Below are positions 46,391 through 58,204 of a stretch of DNA of 64,000 bases, one piece after another. The position numbers and the translations under genes were made by a program. A model generated the notes under the pieces. The model searched no databases, was not told the DNA's origin, and saw nothing but the letters and a program-made list of their open reading frames with translations. Source of the DNA: Mytilus edulis (taxonomy: Eukaryota > Mollusca > Bivalvia > Mytilida > Mytilidae); assembly GCF_963676685.1 (NCBI RefSeq), contig NC_092350.1, forward strand, positions 69,876,502 to 69,940,501, written 5' to 3'. How positions within the stretch are numbered: position 1 is the first letter of the stretch; every line of letters begins with the position of its first letter.

Positions 46391-46745
46391 ATGTGTTATG
46401 AGTGTCAATGAGACAACTATCAATCCAAGTCAATTTATAAAAGTAAACCATTATAGGTCAAGGTACGGCCTTCAACACGGAGCATTGGCTCGTACCGAAC
46501 AGCAAGGGCCCCAAAAATTACTTGTGTAAAACCATTCAAAAGGGAAATCAACGGTCTAATCTATATAAAAAAAAAAACGAGAAACAAGGAACACTTATGA
46601 ACCACTTCAGCAAACGACAACATTTTAACATCAGATTCCTAACTTAGGACAGGTGCAAACAATATTGCAGCGGGATTAAAAGTTTTAATGGTACCAAACC
46701 TTCTGCCTCATTTGAAACAATAGTGCAACATCACAACATAGAAAG
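46391..46745 (+). repeat. Dispersed repeat M1, near full length
   Basis: TGTCAATGAGACAACTATC, AGGTACGGCCTTCAACAC, AAATCAACGGTCTAATCTAT, ACGACAACATT and ACTTAGGACAGGTGCA in M1 order. Absent from segmental copy A. Confidence 0.8.
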
Positions 46746-47059
46746 ACACAAATAATAAATGTTATATTGAATAAGAGGAGTTGTGGCTTAAACGTCAATG
46801 TGAATGACACAAACAATACAATCAACACCATGGTCATAGTGCAGCATACGGTTTAGAATAAACAATGGACAAGTATCTATACATATGTCAAGCTCTAAAT
46901 AGCTAAAATTCTCTTTAAAACAGTTGATTTAATTTAACAGAGATGTTCAAAGACCCCCCATCACCAACAAATTTTCATAAATACATCGCGATATGACTAA
47001 CATACACCTGACAAAGGTCCTTAATTTATAAGGACGCGTGAACATGTGACAGGGTCATT

Positions 47060-47108
47060 ATAACCAGGGACTTTCTATACTATAGAAAGTCTTTGTTATA
47101 ACCCAGTC
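47060..47108. repeat. Short perfect-stem inverted repeat
   Basis: TTATAACCAGGGACTTTCTATA pairs with TATAGAAAGTCTTTGTTATAA over most bases. Foldback of about 45 bases. Confidence 0.7.
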
Positions 47109-47237
47109 TTTTAACCCCAACAGCCTCCTTTCAAACTCAAATCAGTGTAATTATATAAAAAAATATGGAAAAGTTCAAAAATCACAAGTAAGGGGATGGT
47201 TGTTCAGCGCTCCATTCACATTCAATATATGCCAGGC

Positions 47238-47395
47238 AGAGGCGGATTTAAGAGGGATCAGGGGGGCCTACCCCCTTCTTTCGTGGGAATAAATTGGTTG
47301 ATTATATAGGGAATCACTAAAGCATGACTTGAGCAGACCCCCTTTTAGGCAGTCAATGGGTCCCTCTTAAGCAAATTTCTGGAACCGCCACTGCC
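47238..47395. mobile_element. GGCGGAT-ended element
   Basis: GAGGCGGATTTAAGAGGG at the left and TTCTGGAACCGCCACTGCC at the right. Central TTGGTTGATTATATAGGGAA matches the copy at 31562-31713. Confidence 0.75.
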
Positions 47396-47640
47396 AGTCC
47401 CAAGAAAAAACCTGTCATTCAGTGGTTTTTGTTTGTTGCTGTACGTGTCAAACGTGCTTCTCGTGTATTGCTCTTAACATAAATTCGTCATTATTTTTCT
47501 CTTTGTGATTTTTTCACATTTTGGCATGCCGGGTCTTTCATAGCTTTCTATATAGACGGAGTTTTGCTCATTGTAGAAGGCCATATGATAACGTATTTAC
47601 ATTAACCTTCTTTGGTCACTTGTGAATAGATTGTTATCGG
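47396..47640 (-). repeat. Dispersed repeat M1, minus strand
   Basis: TTCAGTGGTTTTTGTTTGTT, GCCGGGTCTTTCATAGC, TTGCTCATTGTAGAAGGCC and TTGGTCACTTGTG are the M1 order reversed. Confidence 0.7.
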
Positions 47641-48054
47641 CCATCATAACACATTTCCTTAACATACTTTTATATTCAAAGTAGCATGACTTAACCTTCC
47701 TATATAAACCATTTGTATACTTTAATTTTGTGTTTAATATTAGCCATAGCCCTTATATCTTTAAATTATATAGTGGTTATTATCATTGCATATACATTTG
47801 TACGTGCATTACGACAGCTATGTCATGTTAAGTTTCTTTAACTAACTACAATCAGGATCGATGGTTTTTAACGTCCGGTGACACATATTTCGTGTTTCTA
47901 ACATATTGATGTACTATTAAGAAGAAATCCCATTTTAACACACCGAGCCGACCAGTCACACTCTAAACAAGTGCGGCATGTCCAACAAAGTTGCGATTAA
48001 CAAAGTACATTTTTGATATTTAAAAAAGATGTGGTAGGGTTGCAAATAAGACAA

Positions 48055-48200
48055 GTTTCCACAAGAGACCAAATGACACAAAATTAACAACTATAGGTCA
48101 CCGTAAGACCTCCAACAATGAGCAAAGCCCATACTGCATAGTCAGCTACATGACTTTTTTTGTATAAGAGACCCCGAAATGACAGATGTAAAACAATTCA
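48055..48200 (+). repeat. Dispersed repeat M1 fragment
   Basis: CAAGAGACCAAATGACACA, ACTATAGGTCACCGTAAG, CAACAATGAGCAAAGCCC and ACCCCGAAATGACAGATG. Confidence 0.8.
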
Positions 48201-48221
48201 AACCAGAAATAAGCCTTTGAC

Positions 48222-48305
48222 TTGACGTGGTCAGGGATCGAACCAACGACTGGTTGTCTTTCGAACGAGCTTTAGAGGCAAAGCCGCAAAACACCAAGCC
48301 GTGTT
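48222..48305 (-). repeat. Possible tRNA-derived (SINE-like) segment
   Basis: The minus strand has a B-box-like GGTTCGATCCC and, about 45 bases upstream, an A-box-like GGCTTGGTGTTTTGCGGC. The T-stem does not pair well, so it is not a working tRNA. A SINE head or decayed tRNA is possible. Confidence 0.3.
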
Positions 48306-48704
48306 CTTTAATACAGTAAGAAGGACGTATAACTGTTAAGATAAATCTCAATCAATTATACGGAAATTAGGTATTCTGACAACTATATAAAATACATTTG
48401 ACAACCTTTAATCTGAAATAAAAAGAACACAGTTATATGGTGACAAAATGCCATGTTTACTACTTTAGTGACAGTACAAGCTAAATGTGTTACTGTATTG
48501 ACGCCGGACGCACAGGAAAATGTGACAATTTCCCCTTCTCTGAGTATTTGCAAACGTTGCAAAATGTTCTAGTCAATCAACCCTATCTGAATATCAATGA
48601 CATTAAAGGCAAGTGGACAACTATTTGATATATAAAAAAAGGGGCAGAGCTATAGGATACACCGGATTGATAATTTATGTTCACCTGTTGCTACAAGTAT
48701 ATAC

Positions 48705-48890
48705 AATTGAAAATAGGAATGTGTCAAAGAGACGACAACTCGATCAGCCGAAAGCCACCAATGGGTCTGCAATGCATCGAGAAACTCCAGTACCCGGATG
48801 CGTGCTTCAGCTGGTCAATAAACAAATATGTATACTAGTTCGGTGATAATGGACGTCATACTAAATTCCGAAATACAGTACACAAAAATT
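48705..48890 (+). repeat. M2 fragment
   Basis: GAATGTGTCAAAGAGACGAC, GCCACCAATGGGTCTGCAA, GTACCCGGATGCGTGC and TACTAGTTCGGTGATAATG. Confidence 0.8.
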
Positions 48891-49047
48891 AAAAATCAAT
48901 TTAAAACGTGCTTATTTTAAAACATGCTTATTTCAAATGAGAGGCGAAGAATACGAGCGACATTCAAATTCATCAGTCGAAAATTAACTGACAACTTCAT
49001 GGCTAAAAATGAAAAAGACAAACAGACAAACAACATTTGACTGCTTA

Positions 49048-49223
49048 GGGAGCTACCATTTGATTTTTATGGGGGGAAGGGGCTAGGATTAAAAAAAAAT
49101 TTGTAAGTGTCTCATCCTGCCTTTTTTTTTTAACTCAAAACTCCTACCCTGCCTATTTTTTTTTAAATTTCATCCTATCCCCCTCCCCCCCCCCCCCCCC
49201 ATAAAAATCAAATGGTAGCTCCC
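49048..49223. mobile_element. 176-bp GGGAGCTACC-ended element with TTA target site
   Basis: Left GGGAGCTACCATTTGATTTT and the exact inverse at the right (AAATCAAATGGTAGCTCCC). TTA flanks both sides (49045-49047, 49224-49226). A 3-bp TTA site suggests a PIF/Harbinger-type miniature element. Other copies are at 32789 and 63279, and a partial one at 55785. Confidence 0.85.
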
Positions 49224-49229
49224 TTAGCT

Positions 49230-50100
49230 GCCCAACGAAAACCGACTTGTCTTCCCCCTAAAGAGCATTTTTTACCTATTTTGATATTTTAAAAAGTAAA
49301 ATAACAAAAATACTGAACTCAGAGGAAAATCAAATCGGAAAGTCCTTAATCACATTGCAAAATCAAATGACAAAACACATAAAAAACGAATGGACAACAA
49401 CTGTCATATTCCTGACTTGGTACAGACGTTTTCAAATGTAGAAAATGGTTGATTGAAACTGGTTTTATAGCGCTAAACCTCTCACTTGTACGACAGTCTC
49501 ATCAAATTCCGTTATATTTACAACGGTGCGTGAACTAAACAGATAATAAATAAAATCGTTAAAATATGGGTATACAGCAGTCATCACTGTGTTACAATTT
49601 TAAAAGAAACAATTTTATAAAAAAGCACAGAAACATCTTTGCTTGTAAACCATCTGTCGAATGAAGATGATATATGATAATGGCCATATTTTGGTCTTGA
49701 ATGAAATTTGCAAATAGTAAAACTCTGATGTAATGAATTCTTTAATTACGATATATTTAATTTTATTCATAAATGAAAAGGTTAATATCACCTGGACGCT
49801 TTATAAGTGCAGAATAGTCAATTGTGATGTGTCTACATGATGTCGTAAACATTCGAGGTACCATATTTGACCTACAAAGGTCGTATTTGACCTAAACAGG
49901 TCATTCTGAACAAGATAGCTTGTTTACAACCTAGTTGCCATAAAAGATATATAGCACACACATAAAACAATGCATCTTGTAGCAAAATATTGTTATGTAT
50001 AAGATATGCAAGTATCATATTCCTACCAAAACTTTTAAATATCAATGTACCACAATAATGAAGACGACACAAACTTAATTTATTGTGTGTGAACTTATTA
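49230..50100. other. No gene recognised
   Basis: AT-rich DNA with short frames only. Confidence 0.4.
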
Positions 50101-50107
50101 TCCATTT

Positions 50108-51010
50108 TGGATGTATAATTGGGGGCCACTTGCAGGGTTCAAACTCACTTTAATTCTGAATGTTTCCATCCTCAATTCAAGTTACACAATTCAAGGCATG
50201 TGTATACATTTGTAATTGGTTTTTTTTTTTTTATGCCCCACCTACGATAGTAGAGGGGCATTATGTTTTCTAGTCTGTGGGTCCGTTCGTTCGTTCGTCC
50301 GTCTGTCCCGCTTTAGGTTAAAGTTTTCGGTAATGTAGTTTTTGATGAAGTTGAAGTCAATGTCAAAATAGAGTTTTAACCCCCAATTATTTTGGATGTA
50401 TGATTGTAGTGTCGGAGGAATCAGGGGTGCACTGGCGAAGAGAACCACGACCTGTGGCAGAAAAACTGGCAATCCTATAGTAAAGTAAGATTGGAATCGA
50501 ACGTACCTGCCACTTGCATGGTTCAAACTCACTTTATTTCTGAATGTTTCCATTCTCAATTCTAGTTACACAACTCAAGGCATGTGTATACATTTGTAAT
50601 TGTTTTGTTATGCCCCACCTACGATAGTAGAGGGGCATTATGTTTCTAGTCTGTGGGTCCGTTCGTTCGTTCGTCCGTATGTCCCGCTTCAGGTTAAAGT
50701 TTTCGGTAAGGTAGTTTTTGATGAACTTGAAGTCAATGTCAAATTAGAGTTTTGACCCCAATTTCACGGTTTACTGAACAAAGAAAATGACAGTGCAAAT
50801 TTCAGGTTAAAGTTTTTGGTCAAGGTAGTTTTCGATGAATTTGAAGTCCAATCAACTGGAAACTTAGTATACATGTTCCCTATAATATGATCTTTCAAAA
50901 TTTAAAAGCTAAACTGGATTTTTACCATAATTTCACAGTCCACTAAACATAGCCTGAAAAAGATAGTGCGAGTGGGGCATCCGTGTACTAGGGACACATT
51001 CTTGTTTAAC
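50108..51010 (+). repeat. Dispersed ATGCCCCACC repeat with local tandem duplication
   Basis: A unit from TTTTGGATGTAT through ATGCCCCACCTACGATAGTA and TTCGTTCGTTCGTCCGT occurs twice (from about 50108 and 50388). The second has about 100 extra bases. It continues with AGGTTAAAGTTTTTGGTCAA and ends TGGGGCATCCGTGTACTAGG, ACACATTCTTG. A partial minus-strand relative is at 53590-53795. Confidence 0.8.
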
Positions 51011-51537
51011 ATTATTGCAAATATACTTTGCTTTGCAGCTGCATCAAAATGTAATATTTTCTATAAAAATGACAACATCATGTTTGATAATGATTCAACA
51101 GTCTGTCACGTTCGGTTACAAATCCTTCAACAAAGAAAATCACAGGGAAAGTGTTGTGCAATTAAAGTCTTTCAGTGTAGCAAGATCACGTTCAATTTTG
51201 ATAATGCATGATTTTTTAAAGTATTAACACGATCTTGGCAAATTGAGTTTAATCATGCTTATCAAATTAAATTTGATATTTAATTTATTTAATTATTACA
51301 TATTTTGATAACCATTTTAAGAAAATCTTGCTGCATGCATGTATCTTATGTTCAAGTTGCAGATTCAGATCAGGCGAATCCACCCCTACCACCCTGAAAA
51401 AATTTACAAATGGTAAAGTTGTAGCCATTTTTTTTTGGGGGGGGGGGAGAATTTTAAAACTGGTCACACCGAGGTCTGTATTTTTTCTGTTAAAGTATAC
51501 TCAATTACTTTCATTACTTAAATACGCTGCATTGAAG

Positions 51538-51625
51538 GTCCATTGGTGGCCTTCGTCTGTTGTCTGCTCTGGTTGGGTTGTTGTCTCTTTGCCACATTAC
51601 CAATTTCAATTCTCAATTTTGATAA
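51538..51625 (-). repeat. M2 fragment
   Basis: GTCCATTGGTGGCCTTCG, TTGGGTTGTTGTCTCTTTG and TTTCAATTCTCAATTTTG. Confidence 0.75.
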
Positions 51626-51724
51626 AAAGGTCTATCATGGGTTCATAATGTACAGTTAGAATAGTATCAATTTATATATATATAGCAGAAAAGTAAAGGA
51701 TACCAAAATACATTGATGACATTA

Positions 51725-51835
51725 TGTCTCTGAAAAGAGGGACGAAAGATACCAGAGGGACAATCAAACTCATAGATCGAAAATAAACTGACAACATGGC
51801 TAAAAAAGATAAAAGACTAAAAGACAAATAAGTAC
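51725..51835 (+). repeat. Dispersed repeat fragment
   Basis: GAGGGACGAAAGATACCAGA, GGGACAATCAAACTCATAG and AACTGACAACATGGCTAAAA. Related text is at 48930-49010. Confidence 0.7.
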
Positions 51836-52510
51836 ACAAGTATTTTCGTCCTGGTTATTTGTAAAATTAATAAAGTGGGAGGAGAAACCAATAGTGAATT
51901 CAAAAATTTGAAGTCGAAAAGAGCAGACGGTAAACAAATCTGAAAAACATTACACAAAAAAGGAAAGATTAAGCAAAACGAACCGCAACAATAGGCCAGT
52001 GTGACGGAAGGGGTCGAGTTTCCTGAGTGAAAAATAACATTTATCACTCAAAATTTGCAAACATAGTGGAGTGGAGTTCAAGATTTGAGAGTCGAACTCA
52101 AGATTTTTTTATTCCTTGTAAAGTCCAATTTTAAGGTATCAAGTGGACCGTGAAAAATGTTATATGCTCCCTTCTTTCGGGAAAAGAATGATCCCGTTCT
52201 ACAGATATGGTCAGTATAAAACTTAAAGAGTGGATAGTTTTGTAAATTAGTAAGAACTTGAAAATAAATACTTTGATATGCTAATACTAAAATAAATCTC
52301 CTAAGGACTATCGGTTGATCTGATTTATCATCGATTAGGAATGAGTTGAGAATAGGAAAGTAATGTATTTACATTTGCCTGGAGTGATTGTTTACGATCA
52401 GGATAATAGAATTTTACAAAGCATGTTTTCTTAACATTTTCTTACATATGATGATTTAAACATCCAACATTGACCAGAGTTTCATAGATAAAATCGGGAA
52501 AGACGTGGTT
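51836..52510. other. No gene recognised
   Basis: Nothing supported beyond weak similarity to dispersed repeats near 51960-52010. Confidence 0.4.
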
Positions 52511-52516
52511 TTTGTG

Positions 52517-52702
52517 TTCAGTATGACGTCCATTTTCACTGAACTAGTACACATTTTTGTGAATATCCAGCTTAAGCCCGACTCCAGGTGTTGGATTTGC
52601 AGGCTGTGTTGAAGACCTGTCGGTGGCCTGTGGATGTTTTCTGCTATTTGTCGGGTTGTTGTCTCTTTGACACATTCCCAATTTCTATTCTCAATTTTAT
52701 TA
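52517..52702 (-). repeat. M2 copy, minus strand
   Basis: TCACTGAACTAGTACACA, TTGAAGACCTGTCGGTGGCC, GTTGTCTCTTTGACACATTC and TTCTCAATTTTAT. Faces a plus-strand copy 80 bases away. Confidence 0.85.
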
Positions 52703-52783
52703 CTATAATTAACAAGTGAACGTCTGCTGTTGTCCTGCTCATGACACACGCATGTATGCATTTAATACTAATTTCCTACTATG

Positions 52784-52930
52784 ATAAAATTGAGAATGGA
52801 AATGGGGAATGTGTCAAAGAGCAAAAATCACCCCAAGCCACGAATAGGTCTTTAACAAAGCGAGAAAATCCCGCACCTGGAGGCGGGCTTTACTTGTCCC
52901 CTAAACAAAAAATAAGTATACTAAAATAGA
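52784..52930 (+). repeat. M2 copy, plus strand
   Basis: ATAAAATTGAGAATGGAAAT, GGGAATGTGTCAAAGAGC, CCCGCACCTGGAGGCGGGC. Head-to-head partner of the copy at 52517-52702. Confidence 0.85.
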
Positions 52931-53193
52931 AGTTGAGGATGATTAATTATGCTCCCACATACTTTTCTATATGATCTTGATTTCAGAGAATTTCACTAGA
53001 TTATACTGTGGGCTGGTTGGTATATGACTTGCACGTTTTTCATTAATTGGTCATTATCTACGATAAGTAAGACGATATGCAAGTGATTGTTATGTGTGTA
53101 TATTATTGATTTATTTATAAAGGCACCGAATTCTCTACCAATTTCGATAACATAAAAAAAATGCCGAAACAACTTTGTAGGATATCAAAAAGC

Positions 53194-53278
53194 CAATCCA
53201 ATTAAAATATTGATCTCTGAATACGTTATACTACATATGAGTATAAAGTAACCAGAGATCAATATTTTAATTAGATTG
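53194..53278. mobile_element. 85-bp miniature element with 9-bp target duplication
   Basis: Arms of 26 bases: CAATCCAATTAAAATATTGA at the left start and the inverse ATCAATATTTTAATTAGATTG at the right end. The flanks TCAAAAAGC (53185-53193 and 53279-53287) are an exact 9-bp direct repeat. Nine bases suggests a Mutator-like origin, though Merlin-type elements also come close. Confidence 0.9.
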
Positions 53279-53589
53279 TCAAAAAGCTATACACCGCGTT
53301 TGAAAATGTCTTTGAAAGACAAAAGTAATTACAGACAAATTAATCACGTTCGCTCACGTGACTATACTTTACTTTAAAGAAAATCGACAGGAAGTTCCGG
53401 TCCCCTTTGATTTCCACCCTTACAATTTATGTGTTAATGTGTTTGCATTTAATGTAAGCCACTGCGTGTATATTCTGCAAACAACATACATTTCATCGAT
53501 TGTTTCTTCCTAACAGAAAAATATCTATAAAAAAGAAAGGGTCCATAGCACACGGAAGCCCCAATCGAACTATCATTTTTTAGGTTTAG

Positions 53590-53795
53590 TGGACCGTTAA
53601 ATTGGGTCAAAACTCTAATTTGGCATTAATATAAGAAAGATTATATCATAAGGAACATGGCACGTACTAAGTTTCAGGACTTCAACTTCATAAAAAAATA
53701 ACTTGACCAAAACCTTTAACCTGAAGGGGGACAGACGGACGAATGAAAGGACGCACAGACCAGAAAACATAAAACCCATAAATGGAGCATAAAAA
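53590..53795 (-). repeat. Partial ATGCCCCACC-type repeat
   Basis: Reverse relative of 50592-51006: GTCAAAACTCTAATTTGGCA, TTGACCAAAACCTTTAACCTG, GGACAGACGGACGAATGAA. Confidence 0.7.
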
Positions 53796-53799
53796 GATG

Positions 53800-54910
53800 C
53801 AAAGTGTATATGGGTCTCTCACTTCGTGACAATCACTGACAAATGCTTAATATAGTACAAAAACGGCAGTATTACAAATTTTATCTATTACATATGACTA
53901 CAAATGTAGTTATGAACTTTTAATAACAAAGTCGTTCATATTAACATCCATGTTAATGTAATCTTGTAAACAGGTCTACTATCATTACTCCGACATTACT
54001 TTTTATGTCCTCTGTCAAAATCTTAACAAGTTTATTGCATATGAAAAAGTGTTTGATCTTGTTAAGTTTTCCCTTTTTGTGTGCAGTTTGCTGCTTTGAA
54101 ACAAATGAAATACAGAAGATATGTATTGTACAACTTAAGATTTCCGAACTTCCGACCTTTCGGGATCACTGGAGTTCATTGGTCACGTTGGTTAAGGTTC
54201 GTGTTGCTCGTTGACTTGTGGCTTTTGATTGTCCATTGTTCTCTTTTATATGTTCTCGGTGACCTCAAATATACAACGCGTGAGAAAACGCTTTGGCGCT
54301 TAATCAGGTACAAAATTTTGGAAAGCTAAATGCTAGTACAGAAAAGTTTGTCTGAACATCACTCCAAAAGGTACAAAAACAAACCAGTCACCAAGATCAA
54401 CATTGCCTAAGGAAAATGAAGTGATACCGTGACCTGCATACTGTTGACAATTTTGAAACCTATTTATTTATTTTCTTGTGTCGAAGGTTTTAAGAGGAAG
54501 TAAAATTAATTAGTCTGCACAACAGCAATCAAAGTAATGCACTGCCTTAATTCCCAGAGAAGAGGGTATGGATGGAGGGTCTCCAATTCTTTACTCTTTA
54601 ATTCTTTAAATATTAAGAACGTTTTTCTAGATCGTAAATTTATTCCGTCCATTCATTAATCTCTATCTTTTAATTTTAGCAACCCTTATTCTCTGTTTTT
54701 TATTTTGTCATTTTTGCTTCTCTTCTTTGTTTTTTTCCATTTTATTTTGTACTTTTTTACTATTATTCCGGCTATAAACCCAACATCAATCCATTATAGA
54801 ACATATATTTTGGTTTGTAGTTTCTTTCCTAAATGTTTCGTCGGCATTTATTATTTTCAATATTTTGTCTCAACTGTACGGAAGCCATGGAGTGCCATGC
54901 AAAAATAAAA
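53800..54910. other. No gene recognised
   Basis: Short open frames only (for example 54005-54329). Composition resembles dispersed repeats rather than exons. Confidence 0.4.
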
Positions 54911-54917
54911 TACAACT

Positions 54918-55015
54918 TACGCGCACAAGTACTATCTTATGCACACAAGTTACACAACTTGTGCGTACGAGTTACTAACTTGTGCACAGGAGTAACTATC
55001 TTGTGCGCAAAACTG
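54918..55015. repeat. Array of GCGCACAAGT-type half-palindromes
   Basis: GCGCACAAGTACTATC, GCACACAAGTTACACAACTTGTGCG, ACTTGTGCACAGGAG, CTTGTGCGCA: about five motifs in alternating orientation, about 22 bases apart. Confidence 0.75.
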
Positions 55016-55434
55016 TCGTGTATATATGGAGTCATTCATATTTGAGAGCTAAAAAAATGTATCGACTATGTTATTCGTAACGACAACTTGTCAGTCAGTC
55101 ATTGCCACCTAACCTTGACCTCATGGCCGTGCTTTAAAGATATGTAAATATATATGGTAACATAACATGTGCCCTCAATTTCGAATTTTATTGGCAAGGC
55201 TGAATATTCGTGATGGACTGATTTCGAAAGGTGTATGTCTTCCAATAAAGCGATATTTACACTAAGAAATAAGTCTGCAGTAAAGTAAATTATTTAATTT
55301 TTTATGACATATTTGCCGCTGGACGTTTTGCACAAACCATTATTTCAAGTCAATAATTTCAATTTATGATGTGTTTAATGTTTGTCTATTATCTACATCC
55401 GGGTTCAAAGGAGAGTTTTCCCTGGACCGGTGTA

Positions 55435-56170
55435 AGTGACCATGTTGTACCGGAGGTCAGCAGAACATTTTTGTTATGTGTCGAAGTAATTTTTGTGATT
55501 TTGAGATGAAGAATAGCAATACAATCACTGTGCCTTTATTTATGTTTACGTATTGTGTGTAGGGATTGTACAGCTAATGGTCGTCTTTTGAACCTGCAGG
55601 TCATACTAAGCCCGAGTTTGTCCAGACCGTGTTGAACTTGAAATGACAGGTGAGCTTTTGCTATGTATTAAAGTCGTCTTTGTCACTTTGAGATGAAGAA
55701 TAGCAATACAATCACTCTTTGTTTATGTATACATGTAGGAATTGTATCGCTAGTGATCGTCTTGTGAACATGTAGGTCATACTAAGGCAGCAACCATTTG
55801 ATTTTCTGTGGGGGGGGGGGGGGGAGGGGCTATGGATTTTTTAAAAGTTTGTTTCCAGTTTTTGGAGAAAAAAATAATTTTTTTTTATTCCCCCTCAGCT
55901 GCCACTATATGTAATGCTAAAATTGAAAGAAAAAAATTGTTTTCGACAATCACTCTTTGTTTATGTATACATGTAGAAATTGTACCGCTAGTGGTCGTCA
56001 TGTGAACCTGTAGGTCATACTAGGCCCGAGTTTGTCCGGACCGTTGTAAGGGACCGTGTTGAACTGTTAGTGAGCTGTGAGCTTTTTCTATGTGATCACC
56101 TTTGTGATGATGAACAGCAATACAATCACTGTGTCTTTGTTAATATTTACAAAGTGCGCGTAGGGATTGT
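55435..56170. repeat. Three tandem units of about 190 bp, third split by an insertion
   Basis: GAATAGCAATACAATCACTG, GGTCGTCTTTTGAACCTG and CATACTAAGCCCGAGTTTGTC recur at about 55510, 55694 and 55950. A partial GGGAGCTACC-type element (about 55785-55945) interrupts it. Confidence 0.8.
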
Positions 56171-56502
56171 CTGTCGTGCATTAAAACACTACATCCTTAT
56201 TTTCCATTTAAACAAAATGTTGCATGTATTTATACTGCATAAAGTAATGCTTCAATAAATTGTGTTTAATGTTTGATATACTTAATATAATTATTTCAAA
56301 ATACACTTTAATTTATTGTATGTATAGAACACTGTGCGGGACAAATTTGCCATTCCGGTATCGGCAAATCTGACTTTGTCGGTTTACAAGATATCAAAAA
56401 AAAAATTTGTCCAGTGATAGATTATTGAAAAATTAAAAAAATGCCATATGTCCCAACTTGTCACTGTTGTCACTCTTGTCACTGCAGCTGATTAAAAGTA
56501 CA

Positions 56503-56915
56503 TTTCCCATGGGAAATTTGATAATTCCCATGGGAATATTAGAATTTCCCATGGGAACATTGAAAGTTCCCATGGGAAAAATTACTTTTCCCATGGGAAG
56601 TTTAGAGTTCCCATAGGAACTTTAAAGTTCCCATGGGAACATAAGTAAATTGTTTGTTCCCATGGGAAGTTCTAAATTTCCCAAGGGAAACTTTAAATTT
56701 CCCAAGGGAACTTTTCTTCCCAAGGGAACTCCTTTTCTTCCCATGGGAAAATACTTTTCCCATGGGAACAATATTTTTTCCCATGGGAACAATATTTTTT
56801 CCCATGGGAACAATATTTTTTCCCATGGGAACAATAATTTTTCCCATGGGAACAATAATTTTTCACTTGGGAACAATATGTTTTCCCATGGGAACAATAA
56901 TTGTTCACATGGGAA
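56503..56915. repeat. Array of about 20 TTCCCATGGGAA palindromes
   Basis: A 12-bp perfect palindrome repeated about every 20 bases. A few variants occur (CCCAAGGG, CCCATAGG). Late units share AACAATATTTT spacers. Every frame on both strands is open because the repeats lack stops; the resulting MGKNIVP/FSHGNN frames are artefacts. Confidence 0.95.
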
Positions 56916-56939
56916 GTGATATAACTAAAAAGAAAACAT

Positions 56940-57110
56940 AAAAAAAATCCTCTAATTGCATGAGTGAAGCAATTTCACAAAACGGACTAAGTTATTATGG
57001 GTACAAGTATTTCTTTGAATCTTAATTGTAGAAATATATAATTGTGTGTTCTACGATTTTTGTCTTGGCATGCTTAATTGAAAGTAAATCACTACGTGTC
57101 AAAAATTTAA
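56940..57110. other. Nothing recognised
   Basis: AT-rich spacer. Confidence 0.3.
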
Positions 57111-57113
57111 CTA

Positions 57114-57309
57114 CACTATAAATTCAGAAATTATTGCTGTTTTTATTATTGTGAAAATAGTGACAGGGTTATAATCACAATAATATACACTTGCATATTG
57201 AAATTTTTTATGAACTAAACAGGATTGTTCTAAATTTTGCACACAAAAAAATGATGAAATTGAGAAAAATCGCACTTACAATTGCTAGCAATAATTTCTG
57301 AATTTTCAG
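57114..57309. mobile_element. Miniature element, AAATTCAGAAATTATTGC ends
   Basis: Left AAATTCAGAAATTATTGC and inverted right GCAATAATTTCTGAATTTT. Same family as 60139-60358; a partial right end lies at about 26002-26020. Confidence 0.75.
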
Positions 57310-57409
57310 TATATAGTTTTGCATATATAGCTTTCACACCATTGCACACAGTGTCTTATGTTTATCCATTTGAATGTTTTTGTGTTTTTTTCATGCAGAC
57401 ATTTAAATG

Positions 57410-57515
57410 TTGATAGGTCTTGCTCATTGTTGACGGCTGTTCAGTCACTGGCTGAAAATACCTTTATCTCTGGTTTTTAGTTGTCTCATTGGCAATCACA
57501 TACCATATCCTTACT
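57410..57515 (-). repeat. M1 fragment
   Basis: TTGCTCATTGTTGACGGC and TTGTCTCATTGGCAATCACA, reversed M1 order. Confidence 0.65.
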
Positions 57516-57689
57516 TAATTTCAACACTTCTTAATTTAAGTTATATACATTTGAGAATATCATTTTCAAAAAGACAAAACATTACAATTGGTATAACAAA
57601 TAAGGCACTTGTCTTTTAATATTTCATCTTTCACTGAGATAACACCATCAAGTAAAATGTGTAAAACAAAAACAGAAAATTAAACAAAC

Positions 57690-58140
57690 AGCAATAAAAT
57701 AACTCAAGCAAGTGTCAATAAACCTGCACAAATAACATGAATAACATATCTAAGGTCATAAGCAAGTGACAATAAAACATACAGCAATAATATATCTAAG
57801 GTCATAAGCATAAACATGCAGCAATATAATACATTGTATATCTAAGGTCATAAGCAAAAGACAATCAACATACAGCAATAGTATATCTAAGGTCATAAGC
57901 ATAAACATGCAGCAATAATATATCTAAGGTCATAAGCAAGTGACAATCAACATACAGCAATAATGTATCTAAGGTCATAAGCATTTAAAAAAACAACATG
58001 CAGCAATAATATATCTAAGGTCATAAGCAAGTGACAATCAACATACAGCAATAATGTATCTAAGGTCAAAAGTATAAACATGCAGCAATAATATATCTAA
58101 TTTCATAAGCATAAACATACAGCAATAATATATCTAAGGT
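57690..58140. repeat. Tandem repeat, TATCTAAGGTCATAAGCA unit
   Basis: About ten units of ACAGCAATAATATATCTAAG and GTCATAAGC, about 37-45 bases each, alternating AAGTGACAATCAACATA with TAAACATG spacers. Confidence 0.9.
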
Positions 58141-58204
58141 TCTCTGATATTTGTCCTAAAAATGTTTGGCTCTAGCACCACTGTTGAAAAAGTAATGCCC
58201 CTTT

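Larger units (their letters stand above)
40554..46970. repeat. Segmental duplication, copy B
   Basis: Paralogue of copy A enlarged by a longer minisatellite, a 2.1-kb (GAC)n element, a LINE fragment and an M1 repeat. Ends at GATGTTCAAAGACCCCCC near 46965. Confidence 0.9.

Noticed and set aside
50242-50559. 105-codon minus-strand frame
   Set aside because: It lies in the ATGCCCCACC dispersed repeat.
56602-56941. Several 70-95-codon frames on both strands
   Set aside because: They come from the TTCCCATGGGAA array, which lacks stops in all frames.
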